Shown in pieces: positions 40,612-52,300 of a stretch of DNA of 64,000 nt. The notes beneath the pieces were generated by a model, which did no database searches, was not told the origin of the DNA, and saw nothing but the letters and a program-made list of their open reading frames with translations. Position 1 is the first letter of the stretch; each line of letters starts with the position of its first letter. Origin of the DNA: Tubiluchus corallicola (Eukaryota > Priapulida > Priapulimorpha > Priapulimorphida > Tubiluchidae). Both the position numbers and the translations under genes were made by a program. The stretch spans positions 1 through 64,000 of the forward strand of contig JAQGDQ010000411.1 in assembly GCA_030141605.1 (NCBI GenBank). The letters are read 5' to 3'.

Positions 40612-40950
40612 GATATTTTTTGTAGGTTTCTACTCCTCACACAATGCATTATCATGCAAAATTATATATGAAATGCATTTGCTTACCTTTGACAAATTAA
40701 AGATCGATTTTTGACGAATAAATTGAAAAAAAGCTTTCAGTAACTGCAGTGTAACAATGTACAGTATCACTTGTGTGAAATCTGTTAATGCAGAAAATCT
40801 CAATTATCCAGACACAACACTCTGATAAACTTTGACCTCAAGTCTACTCTATTTTTAAGGAGAAATTCTTGTTAAAATATGAAATGACTTTAATTTCTCT
40901 TTTTGTGACCTTAATTTCGCTGATCATTTTGTCTTTTCTGGAACCAAAGT
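40612..40950 (+). repeat. Family I, copy 2
   Basis: Inverted relative of 13,395-13,725. Confidence 0.8.
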
Positions 40951-41537
40951 CATAGGTCGTATAAGAAATATTTTGAAAGTTGCGGTCCGTAACGAGCTAG
41001 AATTATTTTCGATATTTGAGTCACAAACGTAAAACAAATTCTATTAATTTTTTTATTAAAGTTAAATTTGAGCAAATCAACTGATTATTTTTGTCTGGTT
41101 GTTCTGACTAAAGTGTTGATTACCCACTTTTTGCAGGATTTTTTTGCATAGAATACCAACTGAAAAAATTTGATAAAGTTGCACAGTTTTGAAGCAACTT
41201 GTGTTAAATCGAGGCAGATGAAGTTTCAAGAATGGCGCCCCTTGGAGACAAATTTTTGTCAAAAAAAATGTTGAGTTTGATGTTTACCCTGTGTTATTGT
41301 TAATGTGTTTTTTTCCAGTTATAACTTATGAATATTATGCATATATTTTAACGCAAATGTAGCTATAGCCTTTAGTTGTAAGCAGTTTACTTGTATAATT
41401 ACCATGCACTCTTGTATGTTTGTTAATCACCAGATTAAAGGTGCGACAAAAAATGTTTTTATCACATTACCCACTAGGTGACGTCTGTGTAGCCACCCAT
41501 TAAGCTAAGACATATAAAAAGCAGTTAAGAGAAACTA
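40951..41537. other. Intergenic DNA, nothing recognised
   Basis: AT-rich with no credible coding frame or repeat structure. Confidence 0.45.
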
Positions 41538-41974
41538 CAGTCAACCTCGGATATAAGGGACGCCTCTGGACCGGAAACAAACGTCCCTTGTATCCAATGT
41601 CCTTTATAGCCAAAGTTGAGTCAGACCGAGGGTGTATCTAGACTTGTAGTTTTCTGTACTTTTGCCCATATTTTTATGGATTATTGCTACACATTCAGTG
41701 CAAACGGTGTGTCGGAAGCTCCTTCAGTGATGCGGAAACTGACCTGTTCGAAGGCCGTTAAAAATCAATTTCGCTTTGATCATAGGGTCCCTTATATTGC
41801 CAGGTAATTTTCCTGGGTTTCTATTATGCGGGACCTGAAGATATCTTCCCTTATAACCGGAAGTCCCTTATATGCGAGTACCTTATATACGAAGATAAGG
41901 AAAATCGTTACGAAAAATCGGCACCGGTGTTGACGGTCCCTTATAAGCGAGTACATTATACCCGAGGTTGACTG
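41538..41974. mobile_element. Tigger-like MITE 2
   Basis: Ends CAGTCAACCTCGGATATAAG and inverted CAGTCAACCTCGGGTATAAT; TA duplication on both sides. Interior repeats CCCTTATA.GCGAGTAC motifs. Confidence 0.88.
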
Positions 41975-42836
41975 TATGCATAAAATTGCATTAACGTCCC
42001 AGTTTGTTGAGAATTACAACTTTTTTGCATCTGATAAAAAAGTCTTCTTGAAATAGTTCAAATACACAAGACAATCATAAGAAATGCCAAATTTTCCAAG
42101 ACAGACTTTTCTTAGGCGGCAAGAGTAACCGAGTCCCCTTGAAGTTTCCGAAATCTTTCCCAACCATGTAAAAACTTTGACACAGTGAGATTGTTTGTGC
42201 CACTAGTGAGAAAAACAAAAATGAAACCACTGATAAGCGTTTATCTGCTGAAAGAACTGAGGAAAATGAAATGAATTAGTTATTCTGTAAAGTAGATTTT
42301 GCAAATGGTGATTTTATAACTGCTGTCCACCTGTATGCAAACTACAATTGATTATTGTCGAAGATCAAATTAATTGGTAAGCAGTTCAGTGTCATGGATA
42401 GAATACCTGAGATAAAACCCCTCGTTTCTTCTGGATGCAAAGCAACATATTGTATTTTGTTATTGTGCTAGTTATTACATTTCAATAAATTTATTTCGCA
42501 AAATACGACATTTATTTACCTTTTCATGGAAATAAAACATTTAATAACTTCAATAAGAACTTTTTACAAGACTTTATATACCTTGTTGTACGTGTCAGCA
42601 AAAATGTTCGCTTGTAACTAGTTGTCGTGTAATATACAAGTACAAAAATACGCTAATCGTTAAATGACTATGAAAAGACTGTTCCTTAATTGCAAAAAAA
42701 AATCATCTGAAAAGATCGCAAAGTTTCGAACTCGATAGCTTTTGTGTTTGCATTATTATTACCAAATACAAAAACTCGTTTAAAATAAATACAGGAGAAT
42801 ATTAATAACGTTTTTGATATCGTTTCTTTGCTAATA
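41975..42836. other. Intergenic DNA, nothing recognised
   Basis: No coding or repeat signal that I can support. Confidence 0.45.
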
Positions 42837-43737
42837 CAGTCAAACTTTGTTATAATGCCAGGTCTGGGACACCACAGATATGGCTGTTTAGCAGGGGTTG
42901 GCGGTAAGGCGAGGTTCATTAAATATTAAACCCAGTCAACTGTGCAACCTCTATTTTGTTTCCTATTTAATTTTAATAAGTGATAAATAGTATCATAATA
43001 TACCTACAACAGCATGTGTTATACTGTACATTTTTGCTACATTAACAATTGAGGTCTAGCTCTACGGCAGTACCTTGCAAAACTTGGGGAAATACAACTT
43101 GAAGAAGCAATCTCGTGAAATACCAGTTAAAGAAAAATATGAAACCACGCTCCCAACATAACATTACTGGATATTGAAGACTATTAATATCCGCCACATA
43201 TGACTTGACCTTGAGTCAAGCAATTTCAATATCAGTTCAGTACTCAACCATAGCTACACAACTCGTGTACTCTTAAAATGGACCTTCCTTGCTCAAAACC
43301 TCAACATTCGCTTTCATACAGTCACTTGCTACGAAACCTAAATCTCAATTTAAACATCATAATTGTTTTTCTGTTTAGAAGTCACTGTTTTTACAAGTGA
43401 CTGTTTCTCTACAATAACTCTTGACACGTTCAAAGCCATCTAATACGTGTCTACGTTCTTTAAGCAAAGCAGCTACCGTCAAACTATTTATAGACGCTTG
43501 GGTTTTTTGGAAAATAAACTAGAATCACAAAAATGATATGACAAAATAAAACTACAACTGCAGTCACCAAACCTCTTTTTACCACCACCTATGTTAGGTC
43601 TGCAAAAAAGTTGGCATTACAGTGAGTTTGACATAACGAAGTGCATTAATACACACATCCATGCAAATAAAGATATTTTGTTATGCCAAAAAACTTGGGT
43701 ACTAACGCGAAGTTGGCATTATAACAAGGTTTGATTG
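42837..43737. mobile_element. Tigger-like MITE 3
   Basis: Ends CAGTCAAACTTTGTTATAAT and inverted CAATCAAACCTTGTTATAAT; TA flanks. 901 bp, non-coding. Confidence 0.85.
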
Positions 43738-44059
43738 TAATTATATAGAAGTTCATAATAAAATTCTATTATACTATTGATTTGTATGAGTACACAGCAG
43801 GAATTGCCTCTGTAACGTACAATGACACAATATGTAGTTCTATCTATAATGCAATGGTAACAGGGATGATAATGACAAATTGCGAAAAACTCTGAAACAG
43901 GCCGGGGGTTTTGGAGCCACCTAGGCCCCCAATGGAGTTCAAGGGGAGCCAGCAACAAATAGCAATTTTGCGACCATAGAGAGCCTCTAAGTGGACTTAA
44001 AATATCAGTGACCTTGTATCATGCATAATTTAAAATACCCAACTATCAAGGATACATGA

Positions 44060-44270
44060 TACCTAATTGTCTCAAAAATGCCCAAGTACTGGCTGCTCCT
44101 ATTCAAAAGTATATAAAAACTGTCTGCAATTGACTCAAATAACTCCACACAATTGATTCTATATTTTTATACATAGAGATATACACGTGGTTACACTGAT
44201 GTACGTGATGTAAACAAAGTGACGGCCTGCCAACTAGCGGTCAGCTTGAGAAATAATGTACTGGGTCCGT
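44060..44270 (+). repeat. Family L, copy 2
   Basis: Matches 12,960-13,260; ends about 110 bases from the zinc-finger stop codon, so it lies in or near that gene's 3'UTR. Confidence 0.75.
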
Positions 44271-44381
44271 AAAAATTTTCTCAATGAATTTACGCAATTT
44301 ACAAAAATGGCACTACCGGTCTTCCAAAAACTCGGAATTCCGCGTATCCGCAGAAAATTCTCATCCCTGTGGTAAGAAATA

Positions 44382-45587
44382 TCATTTGTGAAATTTATGC
44401 TTATGCGTTTTGACTCCAACGGGCGTGGAAAATGATTTTCCGCACAAGTTACAGGTGTGAACTTTCTTTTCGACCAGATTGTGAATTCTTTCCATGTGGA
44501 CCCGTAAACAGTTGGACTGAGTGAAGGTAGCCGGGCATGCGACACATGCAAAAGGACGGATGCCAGTGTGCTTACGCTGATGAACAGCCAAATGAGTCTT
44601 CCTAGTGAACGTAGCCGAACAGTTTGGATGCGGACAAGCGAAAGGTCGTACCAACGAATGAGTTCTTTCATGCGTTTCATAGAGTGACTTCGTTTTGAAC
44701 TGCTTACAACAAATATGGCAAAAATTTTTGTACATTTTTTTACCAAGATCAAAGCTGATGGCTTCCGCAGGCACGATAATACTGGCTTCATTTGGACTGT
44801 GTTGCTCGGACAAAATGCTTTCTAAAGGCATCTCTTCTCCTGTTTCTGATGACTGAAAAGAAAAACCAGTTGAAGAATTGTTCCCGAAGTTTTTCTGGAG
44901 TGGCAGATTATAGACGATTCGCTTTGGAGCTCGGAAGGGCTTCTCCGCCTCTTGGTTTTCGTTCAATAATGCTGTGGTAAGACATTTGCTGAAGATGTGC
45001 CCTCTTTCTGAGTGAAAAAGTTTATCTAATTCCGTTGGTTGTGACTGCCTTTCGACCTCTGCACCAGCACTTTGTAAACTCTCAAAGTCTGTCATGTTAC
45101 CTCTTGCCACTGGCACATCATCAAACCCAGTGTTTTCACTCGCCAGTTGGTTACTCACTACATCTGATGTATCAGTATTTATTACAGAAATAAAAACATC
45201 ATTACCAACAGTAGTATCTAGATCACCGGCACTTGTACAACTTCTGTTACCTTGTGAAGAATCAAATATCTCAGCAAGCGAGTCATCTAATTCATTATCT
45301 TCTTGATTAACTGCTTCATTATCATCTAATTCAGCAGGTTCATTGTCTCCAAAACCGCCATCTTGTTGTGCACTGTCTAACTTTCGATTTGATCCATCCA
45401 CAGACTCTTCCGTTTCTAATTTTACTAAGGGCGTCTCTTCTGTTGTATTTGTGAATGGATTTTGACCTTCACAAACCAAAATTTTGCAGTGCCACGTTCG
45501 CGTGTGAGCAAAGAATACTTCCTCTGACAGCATGCATTCGGAACATGCTGTACACTTGTAATACAACAAAATGTCTGGTGACGCCAT
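44382..45587 (-). CDS. C2H2 zinc-finger protein, five fingers, coding region in one exon
   Basis: 401 residues. One isolated N-terminal C2H2 finger (Cys12, Cys15, His28, His33) is followed by a long acidic, Ser/Asp/Glu-rich linker (about 40-280). Four clustered C-terminal fingers follow: C290/C293/H306/H310, C318/C323/H336/H340 (with a four-residue Cys spacing), C348/C351/H364/H369 and C379/C382/H395/H400. The linkers HTGIRPFAC and HSLVRPFAC resemble Krueppel TGEKP-type linkers. This suggests a nuclear DNA-binding protein; target and orthologue are unknown. The frame runs four codons further upstream only through a TTG; that stretch is the end of an intron, TTTTTTGCAG, followed by TACCCG and then ATGG. 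I therefore start at the ATG at 45587 and infer a 5'UTR intron. It lies opposite in direction to SYF2, 3.8 kb away. Confidence 0.85.
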   Translation of the reverse strand: MASPDILLYYKCTACSECMLSEEVFFAHTRTWHCKILVCEGQNPFTNTTEETPLVKLETEESVDGSNRKLDSAQQDGGFGDNEPAELDDNEAVNQEDNELDDSLAEIFDSSQGNRSCTSAGDLDTTVGNDVFISVINTDTSDVVSNQLASENTGFDDVPVARGNMTDFESLQSAGAEVERQSQPTELDKLFHSERGHIFSKCLTTALLNENQEAEKPFRAPKRIVYNLPLQKNFGNNSSTGFSFQSSETGEEMPLESILSEQHSPNEASIIVPAEAISFDLGKKMYKNFCHICCKQFKTKSLYETHERTHSLVRPFACPHPNCSATFTRKTHLAVHQRKHTGIRPFACVACPATFTQSNCLRVHMERIHNLVEKKVHTCNLCGKSFSTPVGVKTHKHKFHK

Positions 45588-45593
45588 CGGGTA
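45588..45593 (-). other. 5'UTR end of zinc-finger mRNA with intron acceptor
   Basis: On the minus strand a T-rich tract ending in TTTTTTGCAG (AG at 45595-45594) sits six bases before the start codon, so the mRNA probably has at least one upstream non-coding exon, not located. Confidence 0.5.
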
Positions 45594-45599
45594 CTGCAA

Positions 45600-47980
45600 A
45601 AAATGAAACAGTTTTTAAAAACTATTGATTAGAACTGGACATGCAAGGCAGAAAGCATAAATGCTTCAAAAGAATTAAGACAGTGACATGCAGATTGTGA
45701 TGACTAATCCAGCTATGTTAAAACACTGGTCAATCGTAAGAGCTTTGCAAACACAATTACCTGTATAATCAATGTAACTGCATTTAACGTTATTATTAAG
45801 TTCATTAGAGAGGGCCAACACAATAGACACGCTAAGCTTTTATGTAATGTTCCACTTAGTGAATGGTGTTTCACAAAACGAATTCTAATCATACACGTAG
45901 TTAGTGCAGTTCTAAAATTGCTTTCACATAACGTGTATTAAACAATAAGTCTCTCTCTACATATGTCACAGACAGAAAAAACAGCGCAAGTTGTAGTAAT
46001 ATCAATTAAAAATAAATATATTTATGGGCGATTATTGGGTAGTTGCCGAAGTTGGACATTAAAAGTACGAATGACATGGTTGAAAAACAAATTCGAAATA
46101 CCATGAAAAAGGTCTGAAGCCAGATCGCGATCGAACAACCAGATGCCAACTAAGATTATCCTATTTTTAGTATCTAAATTACGTAAAGGGTCAAGCAAAC
46201 TTTCAATTTCAAATTCATCAAACTCAAAACAACACGCTAGTTCTGATTCTGGGCCAAGCGCAGAATTCCAAAATGCGAGTTGTGTAGATCGGCGCACTTA
46301 AAAGTGTTTGTTTACTTGTTAAACGTATAGATTTCGTTAATCCCAACCAACCACTGTATAAATAAATATTATTGATCGCCAATGGGCATAATGATTATGT
46401 TTTGTGTGCGATGATAACAGCAGTGTGGGGCTGTAGGCACAGACATACACATAGCACACATACGTGTATACATCTGTGTAGTAACTTACAAGTAACCTTT
46501 TAGCATAAAAAAGATGACAACAATTCTATCAAATTTACAACAACAACAACACAATTTATATCACTGATACATTAATATCTGTCCATAATGCCCGTCCATG
46601 CAAAATTACCACAGTTGCATGCATGGCATATAACATTTTATTAAATCTTTGTCCCACTTTATTGACGGCAAGTTTTAACAGGCCATTACATGCTCAACTA
46701 GAAGGTATACAGTGTATGCACTGCATTCAAGAATTGTACGCCAATGAATGTAATTCATTCTAGGTGTATAATATTCGACTTTTTCCAGCAGTCAATTACA
46801 AGAAGTCTTCTTGTATTGAAAAAGCTTTTGTGGAGTTTGCAAAGCTTCAAAAGCAAGAATATTTTAAGTTCCATATTGGCAAATTCATTGTCATTTTCCA
46901 TCCTTCTAATCAAATTCTCTGATTCGCTAATTCTCTGATGACTTTATGAATGTCTAAAGTTTTTGCAAATGTAAGCCTAGTATGCAATTTGAGTACATGG
47001 GTATTGACTAATGATATTACAGAAAGTAGCAGGTTAATGTGCTTGTTTAATTTGCAGTATGATTTATTTTATTTTGCTTATTTTATTACATTGACCATAT
47101 ACATTGGTTTCATAACAAGTTTTGCAATTTGCCAACACAATGTCACGTGATGGTAAATGGATTTGCAAATGTGTTAAATGTTGTGTATTGTGCTACAGAA
47201 CCGTGCAATACAAGGCATTGCAAACGTATGCACATGATCACAATTATTGTTATCATTAGCACGGCAATAACGTTTTGTGTTCAAAGTGTTCATGCCTCTA
47301 TTATGTCAGCTTATCAAAATATTTAATTATGTAATTGTACGACACACTCATAATGACCCACAGTGTGTTTGGTTTAGTCAGCCGTGCCGCCTGTGTATCT
47401 CTTTCTTGGGAAATCTTAGCAGGCAAAAGTGTAAATATGGTGGAACAAACAGAAGGACGTATTTTTTGCGTATAGATTTGCGATTTACACTTTCGATTGT
47501 TTAATTCCGAGATAAAAGAGGAAACACTTGTTTTATTTGTCAATTTCCTGATTTAGGTTTGTGCCGTAGTAATGTAATACGCATTATATTAGTTGTAAAT
47601 TATAATGTATATGTTTACACAAGTTTAAGAAAATTGACAGTCTTGCTAAATTAATTAATTGTTACTGTTAGCTTCTACTCTCGAAGTTTAAATAAATAAA
47701 TAGCTGAATGGTTTCAGCACGGCGTGTGTAGCTTTGTTAGGTGACGAAGTCAAACAAGGCAAAGCTTGGTTAGTAAATTAATGAGTCGTTTCATTTGCTG
47801 TAGTTAACTTCAGTTTTGAACATCTAATGGCAGTGATACAATTACTGCAGGATGATATCAAATGATGTTGCATGGTACTTATCAATAATTATATCAATAA
47901 ATTAGGAGTGGAAATTTCGAATAATTATAAAATATTCGAGTAACTGAATATTCGATCTTGGGTTATTTTTCTGCTATTAC
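45600..47980. other. Intergenic DNA upstream of the zinc-finger gene
   Basis: Holds one protein-like frame without ATG (46,022-46,297, minus). Otherwise AT-rich and featureless; promoters of the divergent genes must lie between here and 49,384 but none could be identified. Confidence 0.4.
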
Positions 47981-47984
47981 CGTG

Positions 47985-48115
47985 ACAGTGATGTTCTGTC
48001 ATTGTGCCTAGCTAAGGTTTCTTCTCTTGCTGCGTAAATAAATGAGAGATATTTATTCTGCCTGCCCAATGTCTAAAATAGACGTGACGGGCGTATGATG
48101 ATGATGATGATATTT
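47985..48115 (+). mobile_element. (ATG)n-tailed retroposon end, copy 1
   Basis: TGCCCAATGTCTAAAATAGA, then CGTGACGGGCGT and (ATG)n. An inverted copy at 56,850-57,060 has the same tail. Confidence 0.6.
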
Positions 48116-48335
48116 AGCATCCAGTCAATACAATGTATACAGAGAAATTGAATATTTTATTGTTCAATATAGTAAAAACATTCAAACTTTTGAATTATTG
48201 TTATTTCTACACTTCCCTGCGATGAACATAGGTATACTCTTGATTATCTGTGTGGATCAACCTTGTGAATTATCTGTGCTGAGAGTTTACTACATTTTAG
48301 CCAGTATATTTCACTTTACTCTGCTTTATAATATA

Positions 48336-49200
48336 CAGTAGGTGCTGCTTAATAGACTCACTTAGGGATGGACGTGTTTTGACTCAAACGATGGATTCAA
48401 TTAGCCAACAGGTGTAGCACATTACTACTATAGAAGTATGAGTCATCACTCATCACATTAGAATGCATTGCAAAGACTTTAAATGAATTTTAGAAATGAA
48501 TTAATGTCGCAATTCTTCTGTACAATTGTTTAAGAAAACTAATTTACTTAAGTGAATTAACAAAAAGGATAATAAAAAAATGCACAAATCTTATTATTAC
48601 CACTAAAAATTACAAAAATTCATGCAAGATCAGTTGCTTCATTTCTTCACGAAAAAGTTAGTTTATCAAATTCTCATAAGGGTAAAAATGTTAGAAAATT
48701 TTAACTGTATGCTGCATATATTCACATACCTAGTCACTTAGTGCTTGAGCTGTAGTTGGTGATGACCCTGTGAAAAGCAGCGGGAACTTCAAAAGCAAAA
48801 CTACTGGGCAAGCGATTTAATGTTGAGCTTCCAGAAACAACGAGGTTAATTACAGTGGACAAGTGGGTGACAGATTCAAAGCAAAACCGCTAAGCTAACA
48901 TATTAGCACATATGATAAACGTACTGTACCTGCTTACAAACAAAGCTGTACTTATTATGACTGTTTCTACGTATATTACAGTGCACAAAATCGACGTAAA
49001 GATGACATAAAAACACTAAAGATTCTTTGAACGCACATAAATGTCTTATTTTAAGTATGTGAAGGAAAAATATTGAGTCAATTATGCGTAGTTATGTGAG
49101 TCAATTACCGGCAATTTTTGTACATTTGAATAACAGGCGTTTTTGAGTCAATTAAGTGACTGATCTTATTAACCGAGTGTCTAATAAATGGCACCTACTA
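48336..49200. mobile_element. Family J MITE, full length
   Basis: Ends CAGTAGGTGCTGCTTAATAG and inverted TAGTAGGTGCCATTTATTAG; TA on both sides; 865 bp. Ends about 185 bases before the SYF2 start codon. Confidence 0.8.
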
Positions 49201-49383
49201 TATATATAGATTCGGCTGTAGATCAAAACAGTTGAGCAAAGGCACAGTAGTGCTACAGTAAGGTGTTATTTATATTGCTCTGGCTACATATTTGTCTCAC
49301 AAAGTTACTTACAAGTTACTTACAAAGTTACTTGTATTTTCAGATTGACTTTGACTGCTGAAACCAAGAAGTAGATCTACACA

Positions 49384-52300
49384 ATGTCGTTTGCGTTTAT
49401 GCCTCGGAAGGTAAAATTGTTTGTTGCTGTGAAACATATTGTAAAATATAAGATTTGTGATGTCGTATTGTCACCGTGAATTGTATATATGGGTTTAGTG
49501 GGTGTAATACTGCTTACAATATAATTTTCCATATATCTGCTGGCGCGTAGGTCTTAATAAGTATAAAATGTTTTGAAAAGAATTCACCCAACCTATTTGA
49601 TTAAACTTGTTTGTTTTTACTAATCATTCTGACCAATGATCATTATCATTACTGTAATCATCGTCATTGTTACCATAAACGTTGATTTTATGTCGCAGTC
49701 TGTGTCTTACATCTACGAGTGATTTAATGGTACTATCCTTGCATTCTTGTTGTTTCCCTAGGTTGCCAGCCAGGTGGCAGCACAAAAGAGTGACGCAGAG
49801 AAAGCTGCAGAAATCAAGCGACAAGAACGAATGAAAAAACTGCGGGAGTTGCACCTACGAAGAGTAAGTACCGTGTGTAGTTATATAAGAGTTTAACAAG
49901 AAATAATGCCTAATTTAATGTTTGTGCTTTTTATAATATGAATCATTAAGAACGAACTAAGTTCTCACCTTTCCACAACAATTTCCACGCAGAGAGGCCG
50001 AAAATAAATAAAACCATTGAACTTAATAAATATTTTGCTTGATATTTTGAAGATGTAACTTATCACAATCATTGTGTTTATTATTCTGTTTGCTTTGTTT
50101 ACTTGTTTTTTGCTTGTTTGTAAACATGTTACTCGTGTTTAAAGCCATTGTGTGAAGTAGATCACTCTCACTATACCGAAATAATTGGAGTAAAATTTGT
50201 GGAATTCATTTTTGAGATGCGTAGTTAAATTATTAAGACATTTGCCGATCTTTGTTCCAGAATGAAGCGAGAAAACTTAATCACCAGGAAGTGGTCGAGG
50301 AAGATCGCAAAAGTAAACTTCCCGCAAATTACGAAACAAAGCGCAAATGGGCCGAATGGAAAATAAGCGAAATTGAAAAGAAACAGGTTTACTCGGCTTT
50401 GTGCTAGTTAAAAACCATTTTGCCTCAATACGAGTGCGTAATTTTACATACATGGTCAAACTTCATCATACTGCCTAACTCATTTACCACCTGCAAAATG
50501 GCCAGGAACAATACAGCTATATTCAACTGTATGTAACAATAACCCATTACTGTCATCTACCAGGTAAATTAATATATGTGTTCAATGGGTAAATACCGAC
50601 AGTAGTCTCAAGTCTCTCAACTAAGGCCAGCAGCTTCTTGATATAATGCCCGCTGTACGAGACTTCTACATGTCCGACGGAGTTGTAGACACTGGCTAGA
50701 CATCAGCAGCTTGTTATAATGTCCACCGGATGAGCCTGCAACATGTCCGGCTGACACTGGCTAGACATCAGCGGCTTTTTCATATAAACCACTCCCCCCC
50801 CCCACCCCCGTACCGTATAAGACTTCTACATATCCAGCTGAGTCCTGGACACTGGGTTAAAGATTGCATAAAAGTATGCACGTCATCATCTTTTGATTGC
50901 TTGCAAGCTGTACACTACAATGTGTAATCACAACGAATGCACCACCTAGTGGCATGTGGTCACAACGGAAACCGACAAGAAAACACGTGGCTTTTTTCCA
51001 CCAACAAAATATTTGCTTTTTTATTAGAAGCACTCATTTGGGTGAAGGGTTACAAAGCTAGGCTCCTCCTTCTCCCCACAAAGATCTAATCTCTAATCTA
51101 AAATCCCGGCAAGACTTTCGTAGTTATGACTTCACCTTTCTTTACATTCACACATGTTTAATGGAGTAGTTGGCCTACAGTCTTTTATATTGATAATTAT
51201 GTATTTGAGTACAGAACATGTTTGTTTTGTAAACAGAAAGTTGTTGATAAAGTTGACTGATTTTGAGTTAGTCATTAATTCACAAATAATTAATTTAATT
51301 ATATTTTTAATTCATTAACCTTCAGATTAAAATTTGAGAACTCTTAACCTGTGTAAACTTGTCTGACTGTTGTGACTTGTCTATGACAAAATTGAACTCA
51401 TTCAGTTATGACACCAAACTTGTTGCCATTTGAACTTTTTTCCGGTGCAAAATTAGACCGTATAAAGAGATTCAACTGTATTCACAATGTTATAGATGTG
51501 TGATCTGTAAATTCGCTAGTATTATTAGTATGCTAACATGCCCTAACTGTTGGTTATGCAAAAACTGATAACTCGTCAATCTTGATTGCATATCTATAGA
51601 TGTTTGTCATTTTTGCAGGAATACGCTGCAAAAGGAGAAGACTACGAACGTGCGCGGCTCCTCGATGTCCAAGCCAGCGAAGCCGAGAAATGGGAACGAC
51701 AAAAGAAGAAGAAGAAAAACCCTGATCAAGGTGAGAATTAAAATCAGCTATAATGAACTTGATCAAGGCAGCAATTAAAATCAGCCATAATGAACTTGAT
51801 CAAGGCGAGAATTAAAATCAGCTATAATGAACTTGATCAAGGCGAGAATTAAAATCAGCTATAATGAACTTGATCAAGGCGAGAATTAAAATCAGCTATA
51901 ATGAACTTGATCAAGGCAGGAATTAAAATCAGCTATAATGAACTTGATCAAGGCAGGAATTAAAATCAGCTATAATGAACTTGATCAAGGCGAGAATTAA
52001 AATCAGCTATAATGAACTTGATCAAGGTGAGAATTAAAATCAGCTATAATGAACTTGATCAAGGCAGGAATTAAAATCAGCTATAATGAACTTGATCAAG
52101 GCAGGAATTAAAATCAGCTATAATGAACTTGATCAAGGCGAGAATTAAAATCAGCTATAATGAACTTGATCAAGGCGAGAATTAAAATCAGCTATAATGA
52201 ACTTGATCAAGGCAGGAATTAATGTCAGCTATAATGAACTTGATCAAGGCGGGAATTATAATCAGCTATAATGAACTTGATCAAGGCGAGAATTTAAATC

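Noticed and set aside
44234-44791. 185-codon minus-strand frame overlapping the zinc-finger exon
   Set aside because: Shadow frame of the C-terminal fingers; the true frame has all Cys and His ligands.
45588-45599. Zinc-finger protein starting MQYPM
   Set aside because: The upstream codon is TTG and lies in the splice acceptor TTTTGCAG; the ATG four codons on is used.
50440-51475. Tigger-like element in SYF2 introns (CATGGTCAAACTTCATCATA / inverted CAGTTGAATCTCTTTATACG)
   Set aside because: Only about half of the end positions match; too weak to call.
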